A DNA stretch of 64,000 nucleotides, taken from Deferribacteraceae bacterium UBA6793 (GTDB lineage: Bacteria > Chrysiogenota > Deferribacteres > Deferribacterales > Geovibrionaceae). Positions within the stretch are counted from its first letter, which is position 1. Each line of letters starts with the position of its first letter. The stretch spans positions 1 through 64,000 of the forward strand of contig DKFP01000010.1 of NCBI GenBank assembly GCA_002452405.1. Reading direction: 5' to 3'. This document shows positions 42,285-51,351 of this stretch, in pieces. Both the position numbers and the translations under genes were made by a program. The notes under the pieces were generated by a model that made no database searches, was not told the origin of the DNA, and saw only the letters and a program-made list of their open reading frames with translations.

Positions 42285-43838
42285 TCAGTGTCCGCCAGAG
42301 GAATCCGGTCCCACCCTGACCTTTTTCGGTCTTGCCAGCCAGACAACGCCTATCAGACATAAAATGAGTATCCCCGAAATCTTAAACATCTCAGTCGTAG
42401 AAAATATGTAAGACTGCCTGTTTATCTCGTTCTCTATCATGGCGTATGCCCGCGATCCGGTGATATGCACGGCGGAAAGGGTGTCCAGAGTGTGCTGCCA
42501 TACGGGCGAATATGAGTTTATCTCCTCTGTCAGCCGTGCATGATGCATGGCTGCCCTGTTCTCCCATATGGTTGTGCCCACGGATGCGCTGAAAGCACCC
42601 ATCATTATACGGGCAAAGTTGATAAGTCCGGAAGCCGCACCCACTCTATCGTGCGCCAGACCAGCCACAGCCATTGCGTTCAGCGGGGTCATGAACGCCG
42701 CCATGCCGATACCCTGAAACAGGTGGTTAAAGGCTATAGACTTTGCGTCCACGTCCGGAGAAAAACCGCTGCGCATAAAAAACGCCGCGGAAAAGAATGT
42801 AAATGCGAAGGTGACGAACAATCTGGGATCATATTTCGATATACCTTTCCCCACAAAAGGAGAGAGGATTATGGCGAATATGCCGAACGCCGCGGTGACA
42901 AGCCCTGCCCATGTGGCGGTGTACCCCATATATTTCTGCAACCAGAGCGGAACGAGGACGATGTTCATAAAGAATACGCCGTAGCCGAGGCTGAGTGTCA
43001 TTGTGCTCACAGTGAAATTTCGTATCTTAAACAGCGAAAGGTCTATAATGGGGTGCTTCTCTGTAAGCTCCCAGACAAGGAAATATGAGAAAGCCACAAC
43101 GGAAACCACGCCAAGAACAACTATGAAAGGCGAACTGAACCAGTCAAGTTCCTTTCCCTTGTCCAGCATTATCTGGAAACAACCCACCCATGTTATAAGC
43201 AGTGCCAGCCCCACTTTGTCCACAGGCAGTTTTCGCGTCAGCGATTCCCTGTCGCCTATGACAATGAGCGAAACGATGAGAGACACTATGCCGATGGGGA
43301 TGTTTACATAAAATATCCACGGCCATGATATGTTGTCCGTTAGCCACCCGCCAAGGATAGGACCCGCTATAGGCGCGACAGTAACCGTCATTGACCAGAG
43401 CGCTATCGCCATTCCCGCTTTCTCTCTTGGGTAGCACTGCAAAAGCAGCGACATCGAAAGGGGTATGACGGGACCTGCAACGAACCCCTGCATTATTCTG
43501 AAACCTATGAGCGATTCTATATTCCATGCCATGCCGCACAGAAAAGAAGACAGAATGAACAGCATCACCGACCAGACAAACAGCTTTATCTGTCCAAGAC
43601 GCTGTATAAGCCAGCCTGTCAGCGGGACTGCCACCGCGTTTGCAACGGCAAAAAAGGTTATAACCCACGTTCCCTGACTGGTGCTCACTCCAAGGTCCCC
43701 CGATATGGCAGGTATGGACACGTTTGCGATGGTGGTATCTATTACTATCATCAGCGTCGCCAGCGAAAGCGACACTGTGGCAAAAAAAAGCTTCGCCCCT
43801 GCGAGCGGCACAGGAGGAGCCGGTCTATTTTCCTGCAT
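42285..43838 (-). CDS. emrB: EmrB/QacA-type MFS drug exporter (DHA2 family)
   Basis: The 517-residue protein has about fourteen membrane helices. LMIVIDTTIANVSIPAISGD is the DHA2 motif D1 region, LIQRLGQIKLFVWSV the loop-2/3 motif A region and WSMTVTVAPIAGPILGGWLT the antiporter motif C. It exports hydrophobic compounds by proton antiport, together with the EmrA-type adaptor and the outer-membrane protein encoded upstream in the same operon. Confidence 0.92.
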   Translation of the reverse strand: MQENRPAPPVPLAGAKLFFATVSLSLATLMIVIDTTIANVSIPAISGDLGVSTSQGTWVITFFAVANAVAVPLTGWLIQRLGQIKLFVWSVMLFILSSFLCGMAWNIESLIGFRIMQGFVAGPVIPLSMSLLLQCYPREKAGMAIALWSMTVTVAPIAGPILGGWLTDNISWPWIFYVNIPIGIVSLIVSLIVIGDRESLTRKLPVDKVGLALLITWVGCFQIMLDKGKELDWFSSPFIVVLGVVSVVAFSYFLVWELTEKHPIIDLSLFKIRNFTVSTMTLSLGYGVFFMNIVLVPLWLQKYMGYTATWAGLVTAAFGIFAIILSPFVGKGISKYDPRLFVTFAFTFFSAAFFMRSGFSPDVDAKSIAFNHLFQGIGMAAFMTPLNAMAVAGLAHDRVGAASGLINFARIMMGAFSASVGTTIWENRAAMHHARLTEEINSYSPVWQHTLDTLSAVHITGSRAYAMIENEINRQSYIFSTTEMFKISGILILCLIGVVWLARPKKVRVGPDSSGGH

Positions 43839-43855
43839 GAGCTTCTCCCTGCATA

Positions 43856-44995
43856 TCAGCGGTTTCCGGCTATGATTCCAGCAACGATCGCATCAGCCTC
43901 TTTTTTCCATGTGTTGTAGGGAGCGGAGGCGGACACATCCTTGACCGATACCCTGTCTGTAAGTCTTTTGCCGCCATTGTCTCTGACATTGACCTTCGCT
44001 TCCATAGAAAGCCCTATCTGAAGCGGGTTATCCGTGATTTCCTTTTTATCCAGAACAACACGAACCGCGAGCCTCTGAACCACTTTTATCCAGTTTCCGG
44101 TGGCATTCTGTGCCGGCAGAAGGGAAAAAGCTGAACCTGTCCCCGCGGAAAAGCCCTGTATCACGCCGTGATATTTTATCCTTTTGCCCAGAAGGTCGCT
44201 GAAAAGCTCTACAGGCTGTCCGATGCGCATATTTCTGAGCTGGGTCTCTTTAAAGTTAGCGTCCACCCATATCTGGCTGAGAGGAACCAGCGCCATAAGG
44301 GGTGCTCCGGTGTTAATCCACTGCCCCTTCTGAACGCTGCGTCTGGCAACGTATCCGTCCTCCGGCGCAACAATGTCGGTTCTTTTCAGCGCCAGATAGC
44401 TTGCGCGCACCTGCGCCGCAGCCTTTTCAACGTCCGGGTGTCTGTCCGCAACAGTCTTGTCAGTGAGGCTTCTGCTGGTTTTAAGCTGCTCTTTAGCCTC
44501 GTTCAGCGCCTGCTCCGCAAGTCTCACAGCCTCCGCCGCGTGGTCTATCTCCTCCTGTGCTATGGCTCCGGTGCCCTCAAGGACGGCCCTGCGCGCCAGA
44601 TCGTTCTTAGCCTTAGCCAGAGAGGTTTCACGCTGTCTGACAACGGTTTCCAGCCTGCTGTCGGAGGTATAAAGGGTCTTCACCTGTCTCACTGTGCGGG
44701 CAAGCTCCGCCTCCGCCTGTTCAAGAGCGTTTTCAGCATCCGATCTGTCCAGCCGCACAAGAACAGTGCCTGTCTTTACAAAATCTGTATCGTTAACCAG
44801 CACCTCGGTAACGGAGCCGGATGTCAGCGGTGTAATCTGTATTATATTCCCGGAAACATATGCGTTGTCCGTGGTTATGCTGTATCTTCCCGCACTGAAC
44901 CAGTATAGTGCGTATGCCGCGCCCGCCAGAACGAAAATTCCGGTGAGCATTATCATGTATTTTATGCGCCCGCTGCCCTTCTCTTTATCACTCAT
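43856..44995 (-). CDS. emrA: EmrA-type membrane fusion protein
   Basis: The 379-residue protein has an N-terminal membrane anchor (residues 14-32). The lipoyl-like half DNAYVSGNIIQITPLTSGSV is followed by a long coiled-coil hairpin (residues 80-200), and the second lipoyl half is VAPEDGYVARRSVQKGQWIN. It bridges the EmrB-type exporter and the outer-membrane channel. It overlaps the upstream channel gene by 8 nt. Confidence 0.92.
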   Translation of the reverse strand: MSDKEKGSGRIKYMIMLTGIFVLAGAAYALYWFSAGRYSITTDNAYVSGNIIQITPLTSGSVTEVLVNDTDFVKTGTVLVRLDRSDAENALEQAEAELARTVRQVKTLYTSDSRLETVVRQRETSLAKAKNDLARRAVLEGTGAIAQEEIDHAAEAVRLAEQALNEAKEQLKTSRSLTDKTVADRHPDVEKAAAQVRASYLALKRTDIVAPEDGYVARRSVQKGQWINTGAPLMALVPLSQIWVDANFKETQLRNMRIGQPVELFSDLLGKRIKYHGVIQGFSAGTGSAFSLLPAQNATGNWIKVVQRLAVRVVLDKKEITDNPLQIGLSMEAKVNVRDNGGKRLTDRVSVKDVSASAPYNTWKKEADAIVAGIIAGNR

Positions 44996-46421
44996 GGTTT
45001 TTCTCCTTATCTGCTTTTATCTCCGTGCTGAAACCCCCGCCCAGCGCCCTGCTCATGGAGACGGAAAGCTCCGTCTGTCTTGATTCCAGAGAAACAACGG
45101 CGGTTTTCGCATTCAGTACGCCAAGCTCTGTATTAAGAATCGGCAGCGCACTTCCTAACCCGTTCCTATAGTTCAGTTCCGCCAGCCTCTTTGCATTTTC
45201 AAGACTTGCAACTGCGTTTTCTCTGTCCGCCAGCTGTTTTCTGTTCTCAATACCTGAAACGGCAATATCCGCAACTTCCTGAACAGCGTTCAGTATCAGA
45301 GTGTTATATCGTTCCACCGCCTCGTCGTACTCCGCGTTTTTCATCGCCAGTCTGCTTTTCAGCATCCCGCCGTCAAAAATGGGCAATGTCACAGCGGGAC
45401 CTATGCCGAAAGTGCCGCTGCCGGATTTCAGCAGATTATTAAGCCCTATGGAGCGCAGCCCGGCAAAGGCATTGAGGTTAACGTTTGGATAGAAATCCGC
45501 CTTAGCCGAATCTATGCGTTTCAGCATTGACTCAATACGCCATTTCTGGGCGGTTATGTCCGGTCTTCTGCCGATTAGTTCCGCCGGAAGGTCTTCCGGC
45601 AGCCCGACAACAGTATATCGCGAAAGCATCGGACGCTGAATTTCAAGCCCGTGTTCAGCTCCTTTACCGGTCATAGTTCCAATGGAGATTTTCAGGAGTT
45701 TCTGTTCCTCCTGAAACTGTTTTATGTCAGCGCTTACAGAAAATATCGCGCTCTCCGTACTTTTTATACTCTCCTGCGAATCAAGCCCTGCGGCATAGCG
45801 TTTCTTCTGTAAATCCAGTATCCTGCCGTATCTTCCGAGCAGCTCCGTTTTCAGCGCCTCCATTTTATAAGCCCTGTCCAGACGAACATAGTCAAGCACC
45901 AGCGCGGCAACCAGTGTCAGTTTAGCCGCTTCTTTCTCGGTCTCCGCGACCCTCAAACCGCCAAGGGCTGCTTCATATTCCGCCCTGTTCTTTCCCCATA
46001 GGTCGAAATCGTATGCAGCAGTTACCTGAACACGGTTCACGGTGTCCTTTTTTCCGGCAAACTGTGGCGGATAGCTCTCATGTTTGGGAAATCGCTGATA
46101 AGTACTCGCCGCATCAACATTCACCTGAACAGAATCAGCCGACTGCGCCATTCCTGCCGCCGCCTGCGCCTGACGTATCCTCGCCTGTGCTTCGTTCAGT
46201 GTCGGATGCCCCGCCAGCGCCTCGTCAACAAGACCGTTGAGCTGGGTATCGTTCAGCTTTTCCCACCAGTTTTCCCCTACCCAATCGCCTTTTTCACCCT
46301 GAACACCCACAGAGGGAACTTTGTCCATTGCCGATTCAGTATTCAACCCTTTGTATCCGGTGCAGCCTGTAAAAAACATCAGAGAGAGTCCTAAAACTGA
46401 TAAAAACTTAAAATTTTTCAT
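44988..46421 (-). CDS. TolC/NodT-family outer-membrane efflux lipoprotein
   Basis: The start at 46421 (MKNFKFLSVLGLSLMFFTGC) is preferred because AGGAT lies 7 nt before it; a GTG at 46427 is also in frame. The lipobox FTGC places the lipid anchor near residue 20. Two internal repeats of long helices are typical of OprM/NodT channels (ARIRQAQAAAGMAQSADSVQ, AYDFDLWGKNRAEYEAALGG, LPIFDGGMLKSRLAMKNAEY). It completes an EmrAB-type tripartite pump. Confidence 0.9.
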   Translation of the reverse strand: MKNFKFLSVLGLSLMFFTGCTGYKGLNTESAMDKVPSVGVQGEKGDWVGENWWEKLNDTQLNGLVDEALAGHPTLNEAQARIRQAQAAAGMAQSADSVQVNVDAASTYQRFPKHESYPPQFAGKKDTVNRVQVTAAYDFDLWGKNRAEYEAALGGLRVAETEKEAAKLTLVAALVLDYVRLDRAYKMEALKTELLGRYGRILDLQKKRYAAGLDSQESIKSTESAIFSVSADIKQFQEEQKLLKISIGTMTGKGAEHGLEIQRPMLSRYTVVGLPEDLPAELIGRRPDITAQKWRIESMLKRIDSAKADFYPNVNLNAFAGLRSIGLNNLLKSGSGTFGIGPAVTLPIFDGGMLKSRLAMKNAEYDEAVERYNTLILNAVQEVADIAVSGIENRKQLADRENAVASLENAKRLAELNYRNGLGSALPILNTELGVLNAKTAVVSLESRQTELSVSMSRALGGGFSTEIKADKEKNHE

Positions 46422-46430
46422 ATGCACATC

Positions 46431-47063
46431 CTAAAAAACCGCCGCCTCGACCCTCGCCCGCTCAACAGCGTGCGCAACAAACTCCTCCGCCCTTTCGGGC
46501 TGCGCGTCCACCCCCTCAATAACTATCGAGGAGAAATCATCAACACCGATAAACTTCATAAGTGTTTTCAGATAAGGCACTGAAAAATCAAATGGCGTGC
46601 CATAGTGAAAGCCGCCGCTGGCATGGATGCTGAGACATTTTTTGCCTTTGCCTCCGAGCAGCCCCACCGGTCCTTTTCCGGTATATATGAAAGTCTTACC
46701 GACGACGCATATCGTATCCAGATACATTTTGAGCTCTGCCGGGAAGCTGAGGTTCCACATAGGCGTCACAAAAACATATCTGTCGGCTTCAGCAAATTTG
46801 TCAGCAGAAGCCCATATTTTTCCGAGTTTTATCTGCTCGTTCTGTGTCAGCGATGCGAAAGCCATCCCGCAGTTCAGTTTTTCCATTCCGGAAAGAACAT
46901 CCTCGTCAAACCTTTGTATCGGGTCTCTGTAGGTGTCGATGAACTCAATACGGTCGTCAGGGTTAAACTCAGCATACTTTTTAAGAAATTCATCCGCGAC
47001 CGTCAGACTTCTGGACTGCCCTTTCGGTTTCAGATTACAGGTTATAAACAACAATGTTTTCAC
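46431..47063 (-). CDS. FMN-dependent NADH-azoreductase/quinone reductase (AzoR family)
   Basis: A GTG at 47063 is chosen: GGAGG lies 5 nt before it and a sigma-54 promoter lies 30-45 bp upstream; longer upstream frames would cross that promoter. The flavodoxin-like protein (about 210 residues) shows LLFITCNLKPKGQSRSL, FVTPMWNLSFPAELKMYLDT, GPVGLLGGKGKKCLSIHASG and PYLKTLMKFIGVDDFSS, as in AzoR enzymes. These carry out two-electron reduction of quinones and azo compounds. Being first in an operon with a drug pump suggests a response to toxic quinones or similar electrophiles. Confidence 0.88.
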   Translation of the reverse strand: MKTLLFITCNLKPKGQSRSLTVADEFLKKYAEFNPDDRIEFIDTYRDPIQRFDEDVLSGMEKLNCGMAFASLTQNEQIKLGKIWASADKFAEADRYVFVTPMWNLSFPAELKMYLDTICVVGKTFIYTGKGPVGLLGGKGKKCLSIHASGGFHYGTPFDFSVPYLKTLMKFIGVDDFSSIVIEGVDAQPERAEEFVAHAVERARVEAAVF

Positions 47064-47092
47064 GTCTGCCTCCGATGTCATCCAGTTATTAC

Positions 47093-47108
47093 TGCAAACC
47101 CGATGCCA
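47093..47108 (-). promoter_or_regulatory. Sigma-54 promoter of the azoR-efflux operon
   Basis: On the minus strand TGGCATCGGGTTTGCA is a full match to TGGCAYR-N4-TTGCW. It is the best of the three sigma-54 elements in the window. The GTG start with its GGAGG lies about 30 bp further on. Confidence 0.85.
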
Positions 47109-47159
47109 GAAATAAAACCCTGCATTACAAGTATTTTTTACTTTCAAGCCTGTACGCAG

Positions 47160-47225
47160 CAACGAAATATCGTTATTTAAGTATCTAAATATCGTTACCT
47201 GTGTTAAAATAACGATATATCGTTA
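47160..47225. promoter_or_regulatory. Three 16-bp activator sites between azoR and the sigma-54 activator gene
   Basis: TAACGATATATCGTTA (47210-47225) is a perfect palindrome. CAACGAAATATCGTTA (47160-47175) differs at two positions and TATCTAAATATCGTTA (47182-47197) at three. They lie 50-120 bp upstream of the -24 box on the azoR side, and the perfect site ends 12 bp before the activator's start codon, so it may also autorepress. NorR likewise uses three enhancer sites. Confidence 0.75.
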
Positions 47226-47237
47226 CAGGGGAAAGTT

Positions 47238-48761
47238 ATGAATGTAGACATGAATGAGTTCTTCAAAGAGGTTACAATGAGGATATGCGGCAGTCTGGAC
47301 ATTCAGACAGCCATGGAAAACACACACGACTACATAAAACAGATATTCCCGGTGGACAGCATATACCTGAACATTCACGACGAAAAACTGGGTGCGCTGC
47401 GCTTCATAGCGGTTGTACCGGCAAGTGATAAAAACATCAACGTTGACAGGATAATTCCGCTTGATGAAAAATTGTGGGAACTTTCGCAAACCCAGAAAAC
47501 TCCGCTTATCAACGATCTGGACAATCAGCACCCCTTTATTCAGCAGATGGCTGAACGTACAAACGGGCTCGGTTCATCCTCTCTTGTTCTGCCACTTATC
47601 ATTGAAGACATCAAGGTAGGGACACTCGTTTTAAGGGTTGCCGGTAACAGGCAATACACGAGGGAACATCTGCAAATGATGGATTTTGTCATCGATCCTT
47701 TCAAAATAGCCCTTGCAAACGCCCTCGCACACAAGGATATCATAAACCTCAGAGACAAGCTGATAGACGAAAACAGATTTTTACAGGATGAGCTTACGGC
47801 GAAATACCACGAAGACATAATAGGCTCAAGAAGCGGACTTAAAAACGTTATGGAGATGGTTGCGCAGGTTGCACAGAAGAACAATACCGTCCTTCTGCTG
47901 GGCGAAACAGGCGTCGGGAAAGAGATCATAGCAAACGCCATACATTATAATTCGCCGCGAAAAAACAGAGCATTCATAAAGGTCAACTGCGGCGCCATAC
48001 CGGAATCACTTATAGACACAGAGCTTTTCGGACATGAGAAGGGAGCCTTCACAGGAGCCGGCTCTATGAAGCGGGGCAGGTTCGAGCGTGCGGACGGAGG
48101 GACTATCTTTCTGGACGAGATAGGCGAGCTGCCCATGCAGGCACAGGTGCGGCTTCTCAGGATATTGCAGAACCGTGAGCTTGAAAGGGTCGGCGGCACT
48201 GTGCCCATACCGCTGAACATAAGGGTTATAGCGGCTACCCACAGAAAGCTGGAGGACATGGTCGCAGACGGCAGTTTCCGCGAGGATCTGTGGTTCAGAC
48301 TGAACGTCTTCCCCATATACATTCCTCCCCTGAGGCAGAGGAAAGAGGACATACCGGCACTTGCGCGCTATTTCATAGAGCAGAAGTGCAGAGACATAGG
48401 CTTCCACCAGACGCCGCCTGTGGAGATAGGCGCGCTGGACAGGCTTGTAAACTACTCGTGGCCGGGAAACGTCCGCGAGCTTCAGAATGTGATAGAGCGG
48501 GAACTGATCCGCTACAAAAGCGGACGACTGACGTTCGATTCCATTGCCGCCGACAGGCTTGAGGACAAAAAACTCTCAAGGGCGCAGCAGCCGGATTTCA
48601 TTCCGGAGGAGCTGGACAGACACACCGCAATTTACATCGAACAGGTGTTGAACCACACCGGAGGAAAGATAAACGGCAGAGGCGGAGCGGCAGAGATTCT
48701 GGGACTGAAACCCAGCACACTGCGCAGCAGAATGGCGAAACTGAACATCCGCCGAAAATAA
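47238..48761 (+). CDS. GAF-domain sigma-54-dependent activator (NorR/FhlA-like)
   Basis: The 507-residue protein has an N-terminal GAF sensor domain (residues 8-160), then AAA+ with Walker A GETGVGKE, the sigma-54-binding GAFTGA loop (GHEKGAFTGAGSMKRG), GGTIFLDEIGELP and WPGNVRELQNVIERE. A Fis-type helix-turn-helix follows (GGAAEILGLKPSTLRSRMAK). There is no receiver domain, so activity is set directly by the GAF ligand or a redox cofactor. It is divergent from the azoR-efflux operon, whose sigma-54 promoter and three upstream sites it probably uses. Confidence 0.93.
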   Translation: MNVDMNEFFKEVTMRICGSLDIQTAMENTHDYIKQIFPVDSIYLNIHDEKLGALRFIAVVPASDKNINVDRIIPLDEKLWELSQTQKTPLINDLDNQHPFIQQMAERTNGLGSSSLVLPLIIEDIKVGTLVLRVAGNRQYTREHLQMMDFVIDPFKIALANALAHKDIINLRDKLIDENRFLQDELTAKYHEDIIGSRSGLKNVMEMVAQVAQKNNTVLLLGETGVGKEIIANAIHYNSPRKNRAFIKVNCGAIPESLIDTELFGHEKGAFTGAGSMKRGRFERADGGTIFLDEIGELPMQAQVRLLRILQNRELERVGGTVPIPLNIRVIAATHRKLEDMVADGSFREDLWFRLNVFPIYIPPLRQRKEDIPALARYFIEQKCRDIGFHQTPPVEIGALDRLVNYSWPGNVRELQNVIERELIRYKSGRLTFDSIAADRLEDKKLSRAQQPDFIPEELDRHTAIYIEQVLNHTGGKINGRGGAAEILGLKPSTLRSRMAKLNIRRK

Positions 48762-48771
48762 ACGGGAACGT

Positions 48772-49410
48772 TCAGAGAATGCTTATTTTTTTGGCTTTGA
48801 CAAGAGCCTCTTTTCTGGAATTCACCCTGAGTTTGGAATATATCTGTTTCAGGTGAGTATTAACCGTATGGGTACTTATCTGCGTATGGGCAGCTATCTG
48901 TTTACATGAATAACCGAGATCGGCGAGTCCCAGAATCTCAATTTCCCTTGCGGATAAAGGCTCATAATCCCGTCTGTGTGCATCTTTGAAAAAGGCGAGT
49001 ATCCTTCGCGCTATCTTGGGACTGATGGGAACTTCGCCCTTTTTCATATTCTCCAGCATGGTAAGAAATTCCAGAGGGGTGGAACCTTTCAGTATATAGC
49101 CGCCAGCTCCGGCTTTGAGCGCCTCGAAAAGCGTCTCTCTGTCGTCGTGGACGGTATGTACAACCACCTCAGTGCCGATATTGTTGTCGTTTATGAATTT
49201 TATTATATCTATGCCGTTTTTTTCAGACGAGAGGTCTATATCTATTATGGAAATATCCGGCTGTGCGGTTTTAACGGTTGAAATGTAGCCGTCATAGCTG
49301 TCCACAACATCGGTGCATACGTAATCCCGCGAGGCATTTATCATTACCCGCAAAAGATTTCCGAGGTTGATATCGTCTTCGACTATAACAATTTTTGTGG
49401 GCTTGCTCAT
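48772..49410 (-). CDS. NarL/FixJ-family response regulator
   Basis: The 212-residue protein has a receiver domain (IVIVEDDINLGNLL; phosphoacceptor in ISIIDIDLSSEKNG near residue 56) and a LuxR-type helix-turn-helix (LSAREIEILGLADLGYSCKQ, IAAHTQISTHTVNTHLKQIY). Its start overlaps the kinase stop by 4 nt. The RND efflux operon starts divergently upstream of the kinase gene and is the obvious candidate target. Confidence 0.9.
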   Translation of the reverse strand: MSKPTKIVIVEDDINLGNLLRVMINASRDYVCTDVVDSYDGYISTVKTAQPDISIIDIDLSSEKNGIDIIKFINDNNIGTEVVVHTVHDDRETLFEALKAGAGGYILKGSTPLEFLTMLENMKKGEVPISPKIARRILAFFKDAHRRDYEPLSAREIEILGLADLGYSCKQIAAHTQISTHTVNTHLKQIYSKLRVNSRKEALVKAKKISIL

Positions 49411-51068
49411 GCTCTTCCCTCAAAAGGAATAAAACACCGGATATGGGTTCCTTCCGAACCATCGATGGTAAGTTCACCACCTATAACATCTATCCTTTTG
49501 TGCATATTTTTAAAGCCTCTGCCTTTTTTGATTCCGCTGTCAAATCCGCAACCGTTGTCTTTTAAAACGATCGAAACGCCCGATACTGCGATATTAACAT
49601 CTGCTCCTAAATTTTCCGCACCGGAATGTTTTACACAGTTTATAACACATTCTTTGAAAAATCTTATCAGATTTATGTATATATCAAGCGGAACCTCATT
49701 GTCTTTCATCTCTTTCGGCAGCCCGACGTTCATATCAAAATTCACCTGAGAGCCGTCCGTGAGCATATTGCCCACACTGCGCATATCAGACACCATATCT
49801 CTGAAGGTGAAGCTGCTCCGTTCGTAGGTGTTCATCATGAACCGCACCTCTTTGCAGGTGTCTGCGGCGATGCTTCGTATCTTCTCCAGAACGTCTGAAT
49901 TCTGCGCTCCGGCTTCTATGGCGTTGTCGGCAATGAGACTTATCACGCTTACACTTCCGCTGATATTATCGTGGATATCGCTTATTATGGCGTTTTTCTG
50001 TTCCGCCAGTTCCCTGTCCTTCTGTGCCTGTATCAGATTGTGGTGCTCCGTAGAATCCATGATAAATACGATATACCCGTCCACGCGTCCTTCGGAACCG
50101 GACAAAAGCCTGAGTTTCGCCGAATATACTCTGTTTCCGGCAACAATCTCCTGACGGGAAAAAAGATTTCTGTTCTCCTCCAGCCTGTTCATATTCAGGC
50201 AGAGTTTTTCACTGGCGGATGCGATATTCTTTGCCCAATCCATTTCTCTGAAAACACTTTTCGCCGCCGAGTTGCACTCGATAAGCTGACCATGATTGTC
50301 ATAAATCAGTATTCCCGTTTCAACCATTTCAATTATATCATTGTTCGACAGAGGAGCTATGCCGAATATAAAATATTTGTGTATAAGTATAAAATATATA
50401 ATTCCTGTTATCCCTACGGAAACTGCATAGGAATCGATGGATGTAAGTCCGGCTATCTGAGGCACACCGGCGACAAGCGAAAATAACATCGTGAGCACAA
50501 TCATGCCGTATTGCAGCCTGCCCGCCCTTCCCGTGTTCATAAACGCCGCGATGAACATCATAACCGATATTATCACAGGGATATAAAGCGACCAGATGTA
50601 CACAGTTGAAAACCATATCCCGAACACCGGCTTCATTATAACCAGTGAGCCGGACATCCGGTAAAGCTCAACAGACTCACGAAAAATATGGAGTGATGAA
50701 TCGTTCCATACGACATAAATATTTAAAACGGCGATAATTCCCAGAACGGCTGTTATCTTTGTTTTCAGGTATTTGTTTTTGGTAATCAGATATGTAAAAT
50801 GGAGCCATATCAAAGGGATAGGACAGAGCGCAGAAACCTTCACATTTGCCCAGAACAGTTTTGCCTCAAGAGTGAGAGCGGATATCTGCAACAGATATGA
50901 TGCGCAGTGTACCCACGCAAAAACACTATACAATGCAAAAAAACGGAGTGCGGGTTTGTCCGCACGTTTAAATGCGGCATAGACAACCCCTGAGATGAGG
51001 CTCAGAAAGAAAACCATCACATAAGAGATACTGTTAAGAGTATAGTTATGATAATCAAACATCTTCAC
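49407..51068 (-). CDS. Seven-helix membrane sensor histidine kinase (HisKA_3 type)
   Basis: The 553-residue protein has seven predicted membrane helices in residues 1-220, of the 7TM histidine-kinase sensor type. A PAS-like domain follows (residues 230-340), then a HisKA_3 dimerisation helix with IISDIHDNISGSVSVISLIA and an ATPase domain with NCVKHSGA and LKDNGCGFDS. The HD motif in SDIHDN gives the phosphoacceptor histidine. It pairs with the NarL-type regulator. The 7TM region suggests sensing of a membrane or hydrophobic signal. Confidence 0.88.
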   Translation of the reverse strand: MKMFDYHNYTLNSISYVMVFFLSLISGVVYAAFKRADKPALRFFALYSVFAWVHCASYLLQISALTLEAKLFWANVKVSALCPIPLIWLHFTYLITKNKYLKTKITAVLGIIAVLNIYVVWNDSSLHIFRESVELYRMSGSLVIMKPVFGIWFSTVYIWSLYIPVIISVMMFIAAFMNTGRAGRLQYGMIVLTMLFSLVAGVPQIAGLTSIDSYAVSVGITGIIYFILIHKYFIFGIAPLSNNDIIEMVETGILIYDNHGQLIECNSAAKSVFREMDWAKNIASASEKLCLNMNRLEENRNLFSRQEIVAGNRVYSAKLRLLSGSEGRVDGYIVFIMDSTEHHNLIQAQKDRELAEQKNAIISDIHDNISGSVSVISLIADNAIEAGAQNSDVLEKIRSIAADTCKEVRFMMNTYERSSFTFRDMVSDMRSVGNMLTDGSQVNFDMNVGLPKEMKDNEVPLDIYINLIRFFKECVINCVKHSGAENLGADVNIAVSGVSIVLKDNGCGFDSGIKKGRGFKNMHKRIDVIGGELTIDGSEGTHIRCFIPFEGRA

Positions 51069-51141
51069 AATATATTACAAATAATGTCAAAATAGTATAA
51101 TTGATTTAAAAGAAATATTATTTTTTTCTGCGGAAACGCTA

Positions 51142-51252
51142 ATGGAGTTTTTGACGCTGATAACACCGGACAGATCAGCCGTACGGCTTTGCGGGGTGCC
51201 CTCACTGATAATAACTATTATAAATCAAAGGTCGGCAGCAGCCTCCAGCTGA
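51142..51252 (+). CDS. Possible leader peptide upstream of the RND operon
   Basis: A 36-codon frame starts MEFLTLITPDRSAVRLCGVP and continues SLIITIINQRSAAASS. It has only a weak GGAAA element before the ATG. Its last codons run into a terminator-like hairpin (51228-51264) in the leader of the RND operon, the layout of an attenuation system. It matches no family I know and may be non-coding. Confidence 0.25.
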   Translation: MEFLTLITPDRSAVRLCGVPSLIITIINQRSAAASS

Positions 51253-51264
51253 CCTTATTTTTTT
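51228..51264 (+). terminator. Terminator-like hairpin in the RND operon leader
   Basis: AAGGTC pairs with GACCTT, with an inner AGC/GCT stem, followed by ATTTTTTT. It is oriented toward the RND genes (start 51352), with no convincing gene ending before it, so it could attenuate transcription. A GCCGTACGGC palindrome lies 40 bp upstream (51178-51187). Confidence 0.5.
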
Positions 51265-51351
51265 CCTGCAAATTTTTATCAGGTTATGAATTTTAATTCA
51301 CTTCCGCAGTCTTTAATATTAAGCTGTTTATTGATTTGACTGAGGGGTGCC

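Noticed and set aside
47064..47162. N-terminal extension of the azoreductase to an ATG-type start at 47162
   Set aside because: It would run across a full-consensus sigma-54 promoter, and the GTG at 47063 has a strong GGAGG and gives the normal AzoR N-terminus.
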